Shown in pieces: positions 48,083 through 56,164 of a stretch of 64,000 nucleotides of DNA. The stretch is from Variovorax paradoxus (GTDB taxonomy: Bacteria; Pseudomonadota; Gammaproteobacteria; Burkholderiales; Burkholderiaceae_C). Position 1 is the first letter of the stretch. Every line of letters starts with the position of its first letter. The position numbers and the translations under genes are program-made. The notes beneath the pieces are model-generated. The model did no database searches. It had not been told where the DNA came from and was given only the letters and a program-made list of their open reading frames with translations. The DNA is taken from assembly GCF_018614915.1 (NCBI RefSeq), contig NZ_JAGGNU010000066.1, forward strand, positions 62,001-126,000. The letters run 5' to 3'.

Positions 48083-48466
48083 TTGATCGACATTGATTTC
48101 GTCATCACTGTTCACGACGAAATCATTCACGAGTTTGGCGGTCTTCCTGGGTTGGGTGGTGGCGGCCTTTCCGCTGTCGAAGCTGCCATCAACCGCGTAA
48201 ACACCCATGCCTATTACAACGGCTTGGACGATGTGTTCGGCATCGCATCGCTCTATGCAGAAGCAATTGCGCGCGGGCACGTCTTCAACGATGCCAACAA
48301 GCGCACAGCTCTGACTTGCGCGATTACCTACCTTGTTCAGCAGGGAATCCAAGTGAAGCGCGATCCGCTCCTTGAGGACGCCACTGTCATGTTGGCCGAA
48401 GGGACGTGGACGCGAGACGATTTCGCGTGGCTACTTGAGACCCTAGCTGGGATCATGCCGGACTGA
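48083..48466 (+). CDS. doc: Doc-family toxin (Fic fold kinase)
   Basis: A 127-residue protein starting at TTG 48083. The Fic/Doc motif HVFNDANKRTAL at residues 66-77 is complete (His66, Phe68, Asp70, Asn72, Lys73, Arg74). Doc with Lys in this motif phosphorylates elongation factor Tu and stops translation. Other matches: an N-terminal VHDEIIHEFGGLPGLGG and the LSAVEAAINR block. Length is normal for Doc. A rare TTG start right after the antitoxin stop would keep toxin output low. Confidence 0.9.
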   Translation: MIDIDFVITVHDEIIHEFGGLPGLGGGGLSAVEAAINRVNTHAYYNGLDDVFGIASLYAEAIARGHVFNDANKRTALTCAITYLVQQGIQVKRDPLLEDATVMLAEGTWTRDDFAWLLETLAGIMPD

Positions 48467-48536
48467 TCTTCCTCCTACAGGCGAGAGCTTGCGCTTCGGG
48501 CGCCCATCGCGCATCGGTTCCCGCTACATTCCGGCC

Positions 48537-49298
48537 ATGTGCAGCCACTACCAAGCCGAGAAGCGCCGCAAGCAACTGGAGAAGCGGTTCGGCATCACCC
48601 TGCCGCTGGACTGGGAGCCGCCGCCGGGCGGCCTGCACATCTATCCAACGCAGATGGCGCCCTTCATCCGCCGGCCGCCGGAGCGCGAGTCGGGCGACGA
48701 GGCCGTGCCGGACTTCGAGCTCGTCGAGGGGCATTTCGGCCTGCTGCCGGGCTTCGCCAAGGACATCAGGTACGGCGTCAACACGTACAACGCTCGCACC
48801 GAGACCGTCGACCAGCTGGCCAGCTTCAAACACGCATGGGCAAAGGCGCGGCACTGCATCGTGCCCTGCGAGGCGATCTACGAGCCCGACTGGCGCACCG
48901 GCACGCACATCCCGACCAGGTTCACCGCGGCGAACGACGAGACGCTTGGCGTCGCCGGCCTGTGGGCGCCGTGGAAGAATCCGGTGACAGGGCAGTGGGC
49001 CAACAGCTTCACCATGCTGACGATCAACGCCGACACGCATCCGCTGTTCAAGGAGATGCACCGGCCCGACCCGAAGCGGCCGCCGCACATGCAGGACAAG
49101 CGCATGGTGGTGGTCCTGCCGGAGGCGCAGTACGAAGAATGGCTCGACGCGCCGGCCGAGCGCTCCATGGCCTTCATGAATCAGTATCCGGCGGAGCGCT
49201 TTGCGATGACGCCGGAGCCGCTGCCGCCGAAGGTGCCGAAGCCCAAGCCGGAGCGCGCGCAGCCCAAGGTGCCGCCTGCAGAGCCTTCGCTGTTCTAG
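48537..49298 (+). CDS. SRAP protein (YedK/HMCES), abasic-site crosslinker
   Basis: A 253-residue SOS-response-associated peptidase family protein. Begins MCSHYQ, so Cys2 becomes the N-terminal catalytic residue after Met removal. Conserved blocks: YNARTETVDQL, HCIVPCEAIYEPDW, GVAGLWAPWKNPVTGQW and the FTMLTINADTHPLFKEMHRP segment with the catalytic His. The C-terminal 30 residues are a Pro/Lys-rich tail. SRAP proteins form a thiazolidine crosslink with abasic sites in single-stranded DNA and shield them. Often found on phages and plasmids. No SOS box was recognised upstream. Confidence 0.92.
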   Translation: MCSHYQAEKRRKQLEKRFGITLPLDWEPPPGGLHIYPTQMAPFIRRPPERESGDEAVPDFELVEGHFGLLPGFAKDIRYGVNTYNARTETVDQLASFKHAWAKARHCIVPCEAIYEPDWRTGTHIPTRFTAANDETLGVAGLWAPWKNPVTGQWANSFTMLTINADTHPLFKEMHRPDPKRPPHMQDKRMVVVLPEAQYEEWLDAPAERSMAFMNQYPAERFAMTPEPLPPKVPKPKPERAQPKVPPAEPSLF

Positions 49299-49320
49299 GG
49301 GGCGGCAGCGTTATCCGAGC

Positions 49321-49587
49321 TCAACATCTCGTCAGGCGCAAGCGAGCGTCCGCCGATTGAAACGTGCCGTCAGGAAGCTCGATGAGCATATCGCCGGTGT
49401 TTGCGGAATGAAATGCGGTGCGGTTCGCGGCAGGCTTTGGAAGGAGCATCGAGCCGCTCCAGGAGAACCTTCGGACCTCTGACGCGCGCTCGACCACCGT
49501 GTGCTCGACGCCCGCTTGATCTACCGCGGTAAAAACGCGTACCACTCGGAAATATGTCCGTTGCTTATGGTGCGTCACTTGCTTCAC
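49321..49587 (-). CDS. 88-residue hypothetical protein
   Basis: Minus-strand GTG start at 49587 overlapping the stop of the gene before it (GTGA), the coupling style of the prophage. Product: HHKQRTYFRVVRVFTAVDQA, RRFSWSGSMLLPKPAANRTA, and a C-terminal LIELPDGTFQSADARLRLTR. Beta-rich; unknown function. The overlap with the upstream gene supports translation. Confidence 0.6.
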   Translation of the reverse strand: MKQVTHHKQRTYFRVVRVFTAVDQAGVEHTVVERASEVRRFSWSGSMLLPKPAANRTAFHSANTGDMLIELPDGTFQSADARLRLTRC

Positions 49588-49781
49588 TGCAGCCAGGTCT
49601 TGACCGAGCCCACATCGATGCTCGCGAACATCGCTTTGAAAACGACATGAGCCTCCGGATTGCATACGCAGGGGGCGCCTTCGGCTCCGCAGTCGCATCC
49701 GCCGTCGATCAGCATCTCCGTGGGGCGATCCTTGTGGTCCGCGCAGACCCAGCCGGAGCCCTGGCAGATTGGGCAGTCCAT
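49584..49781 (-). CDS. zinc-finger hypothetical protein
   Basis: A 65-residue protein: MDCPICQGSGWVCADHKDRP then CDCGAEGAPCVCNPEA. The first CPICQGSGWVC and the second CDCG/CVC sets make a DnaJ-like double zinc site. Similar small CxxCxGxG proteins are common in phages. ATG 49781. Part of a three-gene minus-strand cluster. Confidence 0.7.
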   Translation of the reverse strand: MDCPICQGSGWVCADHKDRPTEMLIDGGCDCGAEGAPCVCNPEAHVVFKAMFASIDVGSVKTWLQ

Positions 49782-49801
49782 GGCAGCCCGCCCCCCCCCG
49801 C

Positions 49802-49981
49802 CTACTTCTTCTGCAGGTACGCGCGCACCTGGTCTACCTCGTCGCCGACCGCTGCCACTGCCTTGCGCAGAGCGTTCGGGGTGACGCCCAGCGACGTCGC
49901 CCAGTCCCGAACTTCTTTTACCTCGCTCAAGTTGATCCGCTCCCTGTACGGGCCGCCGACCTTCGTCTTGTCGTCTGCCAT
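49802..49981 (-). CDS. DUF3606 family protein
   Basis: A 59-residue protein: MADDKTKVGGPYRERINLSE, EVRDWATSLGVTPNALRKAV, then a C-terminal VGDEVDQVRAYLQKK. This is the DUF3606 pattern (KxxxxxDRxRIN and LRKAVxxVG), a small helical family common in Burkholderiales and often near DNA repair or stress genes. ATG 49981 has AGGAG 9 bases upstream. The frame is also open to an ATG at 50083, adding 34 charged residues. Function unknown. Confidence 0.78.
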   Translation of the reverse strand: MADDKTKVGGPYRERINLSEVKEVRDWATSLGVTPNALRKAVAAVGDEVDQVRAYLQKK

Positions 49982-50144
49982 TTTGTCGTGCTCCTTTAGC
50001 CATGCCACTGGGTCGGGCTGCCTGCGCCGCTCCTCCGCCGAGAGGCCCTGGATCAATTCGACGGTGGCGATGCGGTTCGACATGCAGGCATTTGGCGCAT
50101 CCCGCTGACAGCGGCCGTGACGGACATTGAAGACACTCGCTGTG

Positions 50145-50810
50145 ATGGCCCACCTACGCGACCTCGCACCCATGCTGCTCGACGAGCGGCCGCTGGACGT
50201 CGAAGAGCCGGGGTGGGTCTACGAGATCAAGTTCGACGGTTGGCGCCTGATGGCGCAGTTCGGGGACGGGAAGTGCGAGCTGCGCACGCGCCACGGCGCC
50301 AACGCCACCGGGTGGTTCCCAGAGGTCGTCCAGGCGCTGGCAACCGTTGAGGGCGGCCCCTATGTCACGGACGGGGAGGGATGCGTGCTCGACGACATGG
50401 GGCGCAGCGACTTCGATCGATTTCAAGATCGCGCGCGGCGCCGGCGCTGGTACGAGGGCGCGGACCCCGTCACCTACTGCGCCTTCGATCTGCTGGTCGA
50501 CCAGGGCGAGGACATCACGCAGCTGCCGCTCGTCGAGCGCAAGGCTCGGCTGGCCAGGCTGTTCAAGGTGCCGCGGCCCAGCGTGCTGTTCGTGAACCAC
50601 TTCGACAACGAGGAACACGACATCAGCAGCGTCTTCCGCGATGCGGTGGTGCCCTTCGAACTCGAGGGCCTCGTGGCGAAGAGGAAGGACAGCGTCTACA
50701 CCCCGGGCGTGCGAACAAGCGCCTGGGTGAAGGTGAAGCGGCGGAACGCCATCCCGGCTCAGCGCTTCAAGCGCGGGCCGAAGACAAAAGACATCTCAAT
50801 TGGCCTGTAG
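50145..50810 (+). CDS. ATP-dependent DNA ligase, catalytic domain only
   Basis: A 221-residue nucleotidyltransferase domain. Motif I EIKFDGWR with Lys29 as the adenylated residue, motif III VTDGEGCVLDDMG, IIIa YCAFDLLVDQG, IV EGLVAKRKDSVY and V WVKVKRR. It ends about 20 residues after motif V, so the OB-fold and motif VI are absent, unlike LigD or full-length ligases. It may need a partner or be a minimal ligase. Divergent from the DUF3606 cluster. Chosen start ATG 50145; a TTG at 50127 is in frame. Confidence 0.85.
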   Translation: MAHLRDLAPMLLDERPLDVEEPGWVYEIKFDGWRLMAQFGDGKCELRTRHGANATGWFPEVVQALATVEGGPYVTDGEGCVLDDMGRSDFDRFQDRARRRRWYEGADPVTYCAFDLLVDQGEDITQLPLVERKARLARLFKVPRPSVLFVNHFDNEEHDISSVFRDAVVPFELEGLVAKRKDSVYTPGVRTSAWVKVKRRNAIPAQRFKRGPKTKDISIGL

Positions 50811-50813
50811 CGC

Positions 50814-51254
50814 TCAGGCGCGCAAAGCATCCTTTTTGGCGTCGCTTTGGCGGCCGTCATCGTAAGTCATTGATTCTCTTTGTATTAATTCGATCTTGTA
50901 TCCATCCGGGTCCGTGACGAAGGCGATCACGGTGGTGCCGCCCTTGACCGGGCCGGCCTCGCGCGTGACCTTGCCGCCCGCGGCCTTGATCTTCTCGCAG
51001 GCCGCATAGGCATCGGGCACGCCGAGCGCGATGTGGCCGTAGGCGGTGCCTAGCTCGTAGCTCTCGGTGCCCCAGTTGTAGGTCAGCTCGATCTCGGCCT
51101 GGGCCGGGTTGCCCTCGTAGCCGACGAAGGCCAGGCTGTACTTGTACTCGGGGTTCTCCGAGGTGCGCAGCAGTTGCATGCCGAGCACCTGGGTGTAGAA
51201 GTCGATCGAGCGCTGGAGATTGCCAACGCGCAGCATGGTGTGGAGAAGTCGCAT
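50814..51254 (-). CDS. gloA: lactoylglutathione lyase (glyoxalase I)
   Basis: A 146-residue protein nearly superimposable on classical GloA: MRLLHTMLRVGNLQRSIDFY, VLGMQLLRTSENPEYKYSLA, IELTYNWGTESYELGTAYGH and KGGTTVIAFVTDPDGYKIEL. Metal ligands His5, Glu (IELTYNW), His (AYGHIAL) and Glu (YKIELI) are in place. It converts the hemithioacetal of methylglyoxal and glutathione to S-lactoylglutathione. Start at 51254 matches the family; an ATG at 51302 overlaps the GST stop and would add 16 residues, so the two genes are probably cotranscribed. Confidence 0.95.
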   Translation of the reverse strand: MRLLHTMLRVGNLQRSIDFYTQVLGMQLLRTSENPEYKYSLAFVGYEGNPAQAEIELTYNWGTESYELGTAYGHIALGVPDAYAACEKIKAAGGKVTREAGPVKGGTTVIAFVTDPDGYKIELIQRESMTYDDGRQSDAKKDALRA

Positions 51255-51298
51255 CTCTTGAGGTGGTGCAGGGTTGTGGGGCGACGGCGATTGTCGGC

Positions 51299-51994
51299 TC
51301 ATGCGCGCTTGGCGAGTGTCAGCAAATGCGCCTCGTGCTTTTCGAGGAAGGCGCGCAGATGCCGAGCGTAATCCGGCACCACGGCGTTGCGTACGCTGGG
51401 GCGCTCCGACAACGCCTTGCGCCAGGCGCGCACCTTCGGGGTCTCATCGAAGATGTGCGAGTCGCTGATCTGGTCGAAGACATCGAAGTAGCGAAAGACC
51501 GGCGCGAAAACCGCATCGACCAGGCTGAAGCGTTCGCCCGCGAAGTAGGGGCCGCCGGGCACCGCAGCCAGCGCGGCCTCGACGCGTTGGAACTTGGCGA
51601 CCAGCGCCTGCCGCTTCTGTTCGTACACCTCGGCATCGCGCGTGGTCTCGTAGCCCCACAGGTCCGAGAGGATCGCAGAACCGAACTCCATCCAGGCTCG
51701 GTGCTCGGCGCGCGCGAGCGGGTCCTCGGGGTGCAGGCGCGGGCCCGGCTGGGTTTCCTCGAGGTACTCGCAGATCACGTTGCTTTCGAACAGGACGGCC
51801 TCCTTGCCGCCGGCCTGCGGTACCCGCAGAAGCGGCACCTTGCCGAGAGGCGAGATCTTGATGAACCAGTCGGGCTTCTGCGCGAGATCGATCACCACGC
51901 GCTCGAAGGGCACGTCCTTCTCGAGCAGCGCGATCGCGGCGCGCTGGACGTAGGGGCAGAGCAGGTGGCTGACCAGCGTGAGTTGTTGGGACAT
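51299..51994 (-). CDS. glutathione S-transferase
   Basis: A 231-residue GST. N-terminal thioredoxin fold: LVSHLLCPYVQRAAIALLEK, FIKISPLGKVPLL, and VLFESNVICEYLEE (glutathione-binding Glu-Ser). C-terminal helical domain to LEKHEAHLLTLAKRA. Has the CPYVQR active-site stretch of omega/beta-like classes with a Cys. ATG 51994 has AAGGAAG upstream. It pairs with gloA, both glutathione-dependent detoxification enzymes. Confidence 0.9.
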   Translation of the reverse strand: MSQQLTLVSHLLCPYVQRAAIALLEKDVPFERVVIDLAQKPDWFIKISPLGKVPLLRVPQAGGKEAVLFESNVICEYLEETQPGPRLHPEDPLARAEHRAWMEFGSAILSDLWGYETTRDAEVYEQKRQALVAKFQRVEAALAAVPGGPYFAGERFSLVDAVFAPVFRYFDVFDQISDSHIFDETPKVRAWRKALSERPSVRNAVVPDYARHLRAFLEKHEAHLLTLAKRA

Positions 51995-52077
51995 GGGGCA
52001 CTTCCTTTTTCTTGAAGGGTTCGGGGAAGGCGGAATTCTTGCGGCCTTCGAACAACCTTTTCTAAAAAAGCCCACTC

Positions 52078-52764
52078 CTATGTGCGCGCTGTCGGGCCCC
52101 AGCGCGTGAGCCGGCCGTTGTGCATGACGCCGATGTGGTCGGCCATGGCCTGCGCCTCGGCCTCGTTGTGCGTCACCAACATCGCGGTCTGGCCGGCGGC
52201 CTGGAGGATCTCGCGCACCTCGGCCGTCAGGCGCTCGCGCGTGCCGGCATCGAGGTTCGAAAAAGGTTCGTCGAGCAAGAGCAGCGCGGGTGCCGGTGCG
52301 AGCGCGCGGGCCAGCGCGATGCGCTGCTGCTGGCCGCCGGAGAGCTCGTGCGGGTAGCGTTCGCCGGCCTCGGCCAGGCCCACCAGCGCGAGCATGGCCG
52401 CCACGCGTGACTCTCGTGCCGCACGGGCCTGGCGCCTGAGGCCGAAGCCCACGTTCTGCGCGGCCGTCAGATGCGGGAACAGCGCGTACTCCTGGAACAT
52501 CATGCCGACGCGGCGCTGCTCGGGCGGCAGGTGGATGGCGGGCGATGACAGCAGCTTGTCGCCGAGCCGTACCGTGCCGGCGCGCACTGGCTCGAAGCCC
52601 GCGATCGCGCGCAGCACGGTGGTCTTGCCGCAGCCGGAAGGGCCGAGCAGGCAGCCGATGCGGCCGGCGTCGAGCGCGAGCGAGAAGCCGTCGACGGCGG
52701 TGTGCAATCCGCGTGCGCCTTGGTAGGCGACGCGCACGCCGTCGAGTTGCAGGGGCGCGGTCAT
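52078..52764 (-). CDS. fbpC: iron(III) ABC transporter ATP-binding protein
   Basis: A 228-residue ABC ATPase. Walker A LLGPSGCGKTTVLRAIAG, Q-loop MMFQEYALFPHLTA, signature ELSGGQQQRIALARAL, Walker B LLLLDEPFSNLD, and switch VTHNEAEAQ. Short for an FbpC/PotA-type subunit, so the C-terminal regulatory domain is missing. Last gene of a minus-strand operon with the permease (4-base overlap). Energises ferric iron import with the permease and the binding protein. Confidence 0.92.
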   Translation of the reverse strand: MTAPLQLDGVRVAYQGARGLHTAVDGFSLALDAGRIGCLLGPSGCGKTTVLRAIAGFEPVRAGTVRLGDKLLSSPAIHLPPEQRRVGMMFQEYALFPHLTAAQNVGFGLRRQARAARESRVAAMLALVGLAEAGERYPHELSGGQQQRIALARALAPAPALLLLDEPFSNLDAGTRERLTAEVREILQAAGQTAMLVTHNEAEAQAMADHIGVMHNGRLTRWGPTART

Positions 52765-54401
52765 GCGTGCAAGTCTTCCGCGTGGGTGCCCAGCCGATTG
52801 CGCGCCAGCAGGATCACCGGCAGCAGCCCGGCAAGCACGATCGCCAGCGCGGCAATGGCGCCTTCTTCGTAGGTGCCGCGCGCGGCCTCCGCGTAGAGCC
52901 AGGTCGCCAGGGTATCGAAGTTCGCGGGCCGCAGCAGCAGCGTGGCCGGCAGTTCCTTCATGGCATCGACGAACACCAGCAGCGCACCCGCGGCGATGGC
53001 CGGCTGCAAGAGCGGCAGGTGCACGCGACGCAGCGTGCCGGCGGCCGTTTCGCCGAGCAGGCGCGAGGCCTGCTCGAGCGCCGGCGGGATGCGGGCCAGC
53101 CCGGCTTCGATGCCGCCGACCGGCATCGCGAGAAAGCGGATCGCGCAGGCCATGACGAGCACGATGCCGGCGCCCATCAGCGGCAGCCCCTCGCGGCCCA
53201 GCAGCGCAGCAAGCGCGGCATCGAAGGCCAGCGCCGGCGTGAGCAGGCCGATGGCCAGCACCGTGCCCGGCAGCGCGTAGCCGAGCGTGGCGGCGCGCGC
53301 CTGCCAGTGTGCGCGGTTGCGCGTCGAGCCCTGGCTGCGCACTGCCCAGGCCACCACCAGCCCGGCGCCGACCGCGGCCAGCGTCACGCCGCTGGCGAGG
53401 GCCAGGGTGTTTCCCAGGCTGGCGAGCAGTCCGTCGGAGATACCGCCGCCCTGGCGCAGCCGCTTGGCCGATTCCCAGACCAGGTAGAGCGCCGGTGCGA
53501 CGAAGCCGATCGCGACCGGCACGGCGGTCGCGATGCTGGCCGCCCAGGCCGCCGCGCCGCGCAGGCGCTGCGGCTGGATCGCGCGCATGCGCTGCGCCGA
53601 GCCGAAGCGCCGGTGGCGCCGCCCGTTGCGTTCGAGCAGCACCAGCGCCACCACCACGACGAGCATGGCGCACGCGATCTGCGCCGCGCCCGCCAGGTCG
53701 GAGCGCGTGATCCAGGTCGTGTAGACGGCGACCGTGAGCGTCTGGATGCCGAGGAACTCCGAAGCGCCGATGTCGTTGAGCGTCTCCAGCAGCGCCAGGC
53801 TCAGGCCTACGGCCAGCGCGGGCCGGGCGAGCGGCAGCGCGACGCGGAAGAAGGCGCCGGCCGCACTGTCGCCGAGCGTGCGGGCCGCTTCCATCAGGTG
53901 GGCCGGCTGGGTCATGAACATGGCGCGCGCGGTCATGTAGACATAGGGGTAGAGCACGAAGCCGAGCACGAAGATCGCGCCGGGCATCGAGCGCAGGTCG
54001 GGCAGGCGGAACTGGCGCGGGCTGTCGAAGCCCAGCGCCCAGCGGATCGCGCCCTGCACCGGGCCGATCGGGTGCAGCAGGTCGAGGTAGGCGAAGGCGA
54101 CGATGTAGGTCGGCATGGCCAGCGGCAGCAGCAGCGCCCAGTGCAGCACGCGCCGGCCGGGGAAGTCGCAGGCCGTGACCAGCCAGGCGCAGCCGGTGCC
54201 GATCACCAGCACCAGCGCGCCCACGCCCGCCAGCAGCAGCGCGGTGTTGAGCGCGGCCTGCGGCAGCACATGCTGCGCGAGATGCGCCCAATGCTGCAAG
54301 CCCGAACCCAGCGCGAGCCAGGCCAGGCTGAGAACCGGCGCGAGCACGCCGAGCGCGATGAGAATCGACGCGGCCCGCCAGACGGGCCCGACCGGCGTCA
54401 C
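52761..54401 (-). CDS. fbpB: iron(III) ABC transporter permease (fused double-permease)
   Basis: A 546-residue integral membrane protein with two homologous permease halves, as in FbpB. First half: RVLHWALLLPLAMPTYIVAF and the EAA-type loop EAARTLGDSAAGAFFRVALP. Second half: ATLGYALPGTVLAIGLLTPA and EQASRLLGETAAGTLRRVHLP. About a dozen hydrophobic segments. GTG start at 54401 overlaps the stop of the binding protein. Forms the inner-membrane channel for ferric iron delivered by FbpA. Confidence 0.92.
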   Translation of the reverse strand: MTPVGPVWRAASILIALGVLAPVLSLAWLALGSGLQHWAHLAQHVLPQAALNTALLLAGVGALVLVIGTGCAWLVTACDFPGRRVLHWALLLPLAMPTYIVAFAYLDLLHPIGPVQGAIRWALGFDSPRQFRLPDLRSMPGAIFVLGFVLYPYVYMTARAMFMTQPAHLMEAARTLGDSAAGAFFRVALPLARPALAVGLSLALLETLNDIGASEFLGIQTLTVAVYTTWITRSDLAGAAQIACAMLVVVVALVLLERNGRRHRRFGSAQRMRAIQPQRLRGAAAWAASIATAVPVAIGFVAPALYLVWESAKRLRQGGGISDGLLASLGNTLALASGVTLAAVGAGLVVAWAVRSQGSTRNRAHWQARAATLGYALPGTVLAIGLLTPALAFDAALAALLGREGLPLMGAGIVLVMACAIRFLAMPVGGIEAGLARIPPALEQASRLLGETAAGTLRRVHLPLLQPAIAAGALLVFVDAMKELPATLLLRPANFDTLATWLYAEAARGTYEEGAIAALAIVLAGLLPVILLARNRLGTHAEDLHA

Positions 54402-55432
54402 TGGTCGAAACCGACCTTGTCCACCAGCGCGCTGGCCTGCTTGCGGTACTTGGCGATCTCGGTGATGGGCAGCGGGTCGACCTTCAGTTCGCCGATGCTG
54501 GAGGCGATGATCGAATCGAGCGCCACGCCCTTGCGCACCGGGTATTCGTAGTTCGCCTCGGCATAGAAGGCCTGCGCCGACTCCGACACCAGGAACTCGA
54601 GCAGCTTGACCGCGTTGGCGCGCTGCGGCGCGTTCTTCGCGACCGCGGCGCCGCTGATGTTGACGTGCGTGCCGCCGCTCCTGGCATTGGCGAAGGTCGG
54701 GCGGATCACCTTGATGGCATCGCCCCACTTGCGCGCGTCGGAGCCTTCCTTGGCGCCCTTCATCTGGCCCACGTAGTAGGAGTTGGCCAGCCCGATGTCG
54801 CAGATGCCGCCGAGGATGTCGCGTGCCACGTCGCGGTCGCCACCGGTGGCCTTGCGCGCCAGGTTGGCCTTGACGCCGCGCAGCCATTGCTCGGCCTTGG
54901 CCTCGCCGTCGTGTGCGATCAGCGATGCGACCAGCGCCGTGTTGTACGGATGCTGGCCGGCGCGGATGCAGACCTTGCCCTTGTACTTCGGGTTGGCGAG
55001 ATCTTCGTAGCGGAAGGAGGTGAGCGGCAGGTTCTTGTCGGCGTACAGCACGCGCGCGCGCAGCGACAGCGAGAACCACTGGCCGTCGGCGCCGCGCAGA
55101 TTGGCCGGAATCGCCGATTCCAGTGCCGCCGATTTCACCGGCTGGGTGACGCCGCCGTCGACCAGGTCCATCAGGTTGCCGATGTCCACCGTCATGAGCA
55201 CGTCTGCCGGCGAACGCGCGCCTTCGGCCTTGACTCGTTCGAGCAGGCCGTCCTTCACGAACACCGTGTTGACCTTGACGCCGCTTTGGCTGCTGAAGGC
55301 GGTGATCAGCGGCTGGATCAGGCCGGGTTCGCGCGTGGTGTAGAGGGTGAGCTCTTCGGCCGCGTGGGCGGGCAGGGCGGTAGCCAGGCAGGTGGCGGCA
55401 ATGCAGGTCAGCGAGCTGAGGCGTGTGGTCAT
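54398..55432 (-). CDS. fbpA: periplasmic iron(III)-binding protein
   Basis: A 344-residue protein with Sec signal peptide (SLTCIAATCLATALPAHAA, cleavage after AHA). Mature part begins EELTLYTTREPGLIQPLI, includes VFVKDGLLERVKAEGARSPA and a tyrosine-containing iron-site region SYYVGQMKG near the C-terminal lobe. Belongs to the FbpA/FutA family. First gene of the operon. A Fur-like box lies 48-66 bases upstream, so expression should be induced under iron limitation. Confidence 0.92.
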   Translation of the reverse strand: MTTRLSSLTCIAATCLATALPAHAAEELTLYTTREPGLIQPLITAFSSQSGVKVNTVFVKDGLLERVKAEGARSPADVLMTVDIGNLMDLVDGGVTQPVKSAALESAIPANLRGADGQWFSLSLRARVLYADKNLPLTSFRYEDLANPKYKGKVCIRAGQHPYNTALVASLIAHDGEAKAEQWLRGVKANLARKATGGDRDVARDILGGICDIGLANSYYVGQMKGAKEGSDARKWGDAIKVIRPTFANARSGGTHVNISGAAVAKNAPQRANAVKLLEFLVSESAQAFYAEANYEYPVRKGVALDSIIASSIGELKVDPLPITEIAKYRKQASALVDKVGFDQ

Positions 55433-55479
55433 GGGGCTACTCCAGAGACGAATGAAAGTCAGAGGCGCTCGCTGCGAAC

Positions 55480-55498
55480 GCCGATACGAATCATTATC
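55480..55498 (-). promoter_or_regulatory. Fur-like box upstream of fbpA
   Basis: The right half AATCATTATC (plus strand, 55489-55498) matches the Fur consensus half exactly; the left half matches poorly, 13 of 19 positions in all by eye. Location ahead of an iron transporter makes it a plausible Fur site. Confidence 0.55.
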
Positions 55499-55566
55499 AC
55501 TCTTGGAGAGCCTGTTCCGCGCTTTGTGCCCACAGGAACGGGGCGTAAGGGGCGTACTCGGGTGCC

Positions 55567-56112
55567 TCAGGCGGGGCGTGCCATCTCGAACACCAGGCAG
55601 GTGGTGGTGGCGTGCGCGTAGAGCGTGCCGTCGGCCCCGACCAGCCGCGCCTCGGCGGTGGCGAGCTGGCGCCCGCAATGGATCACCTTGCCTTCGGCGC
55701 GCACGCGCTGGACCTTGGGCGTCAGCGCCCTCACGAGGTTCACGCCGAGCTCGGCCGTGGTATAGGCGCGGCCGACCGGCATCATGGTGTGGACCGCGCA
55801 ACCCAGCGCCGAATCGAGCAGGGTGGCGAACCAGCCGCCGTGGATGGTGCCCAGCGGATTCAGGTGCCGCGCGAGCGGCGTGCCCTGGAACACGGCGCGG
55901 CCGGGAGCCACCGAGATGAGCGCGAAATCCAGCGTCTTCGCGATGGCGGCGTAGGGAATTTCGGCGCGCAGCATGGCTTCCATCATCTCCAGGCCGGTCT
56001 TGCCGGCGAGCTGCTCCGGCCGCGCCAGGCCAGGGCCGGGACCTGCGTTCAGCCGCTCTGCAATCGCTTCTTCCTCGGCGATCCAGGCCGCCAGTTGCTC
56101 CGTCGCATTCAT
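55567..56112 (-). CDS. PaaI-family hotdog thioesterase
   Basis: A 181-residue protein. N-terminal helix (ATEQLAAWIAEEEAIAERLN) then the hotdog fold: LDFALISVAPGRAVFQGTPL, HLNPLGTIHGGWFATLLDSA (the HGG-x-Asp core) and GRAYTTAELGVNLVRAL. Family hydrolyses acyl-CoA thioesters, often of aromatic acids. It is divergent from marR across a perfect palindrome, so the MarR protein probably controls it. ATG 56112 with AAGGGA upstream. Confidence 0.85.
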   Translation of the reverse strand: MNATEQLAAWIAEEEAIAERLNAGPGPGLARPEQLAGKTGLEMMEAMLRAEIPYAAIAKTLDFALISVAPGRAVFQGTPLARHLNPLGTIHGGWFATLLDSALGCAVHTMMPVGRAYTTAELGVNLVRALTPKVQRVRAEGKVIHCGRQLATAEARLVGADGTLYAHATTTCLVFEMARPA

Positions 56113-56129
56113 CGAAATCCCTTCAAAGG

Positions 56130-56162
56130 TTGCATATGCAATGATTGTAGCTACAATCATTG
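56130..56162 (+). promoter_or_regulatory. MarR-type operator in a divergent promoter
   Basis: A perfect 24-bp palindrome at 56139-56162 with half-site CAATGATTGTAG, preceded by a 12-bp palindrome TTGCATATGCAA (56130-56141). It ends 2 bases before the marR ATG and is 27 bases from the thioesterase ATG, so binding would shut off both directions. Confidence 0.75.
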
Positions 56163-56164
56163 CC

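Noticed and set aside
47382..50813. A prophage attachment site (attR) in the accessory strip.
   Set aside because: Without the left end no direct repeat can be matched, and no tRNA gene fragment was recognised here.
52545..54551. A 668-codon plus-strand frame opposite fbpB.
   Set aside because: Antisense shadow of a membrane permease; Arg/Gln/Gly-rich with no recognisable motif, while the opposite strand is a clear FbpB.
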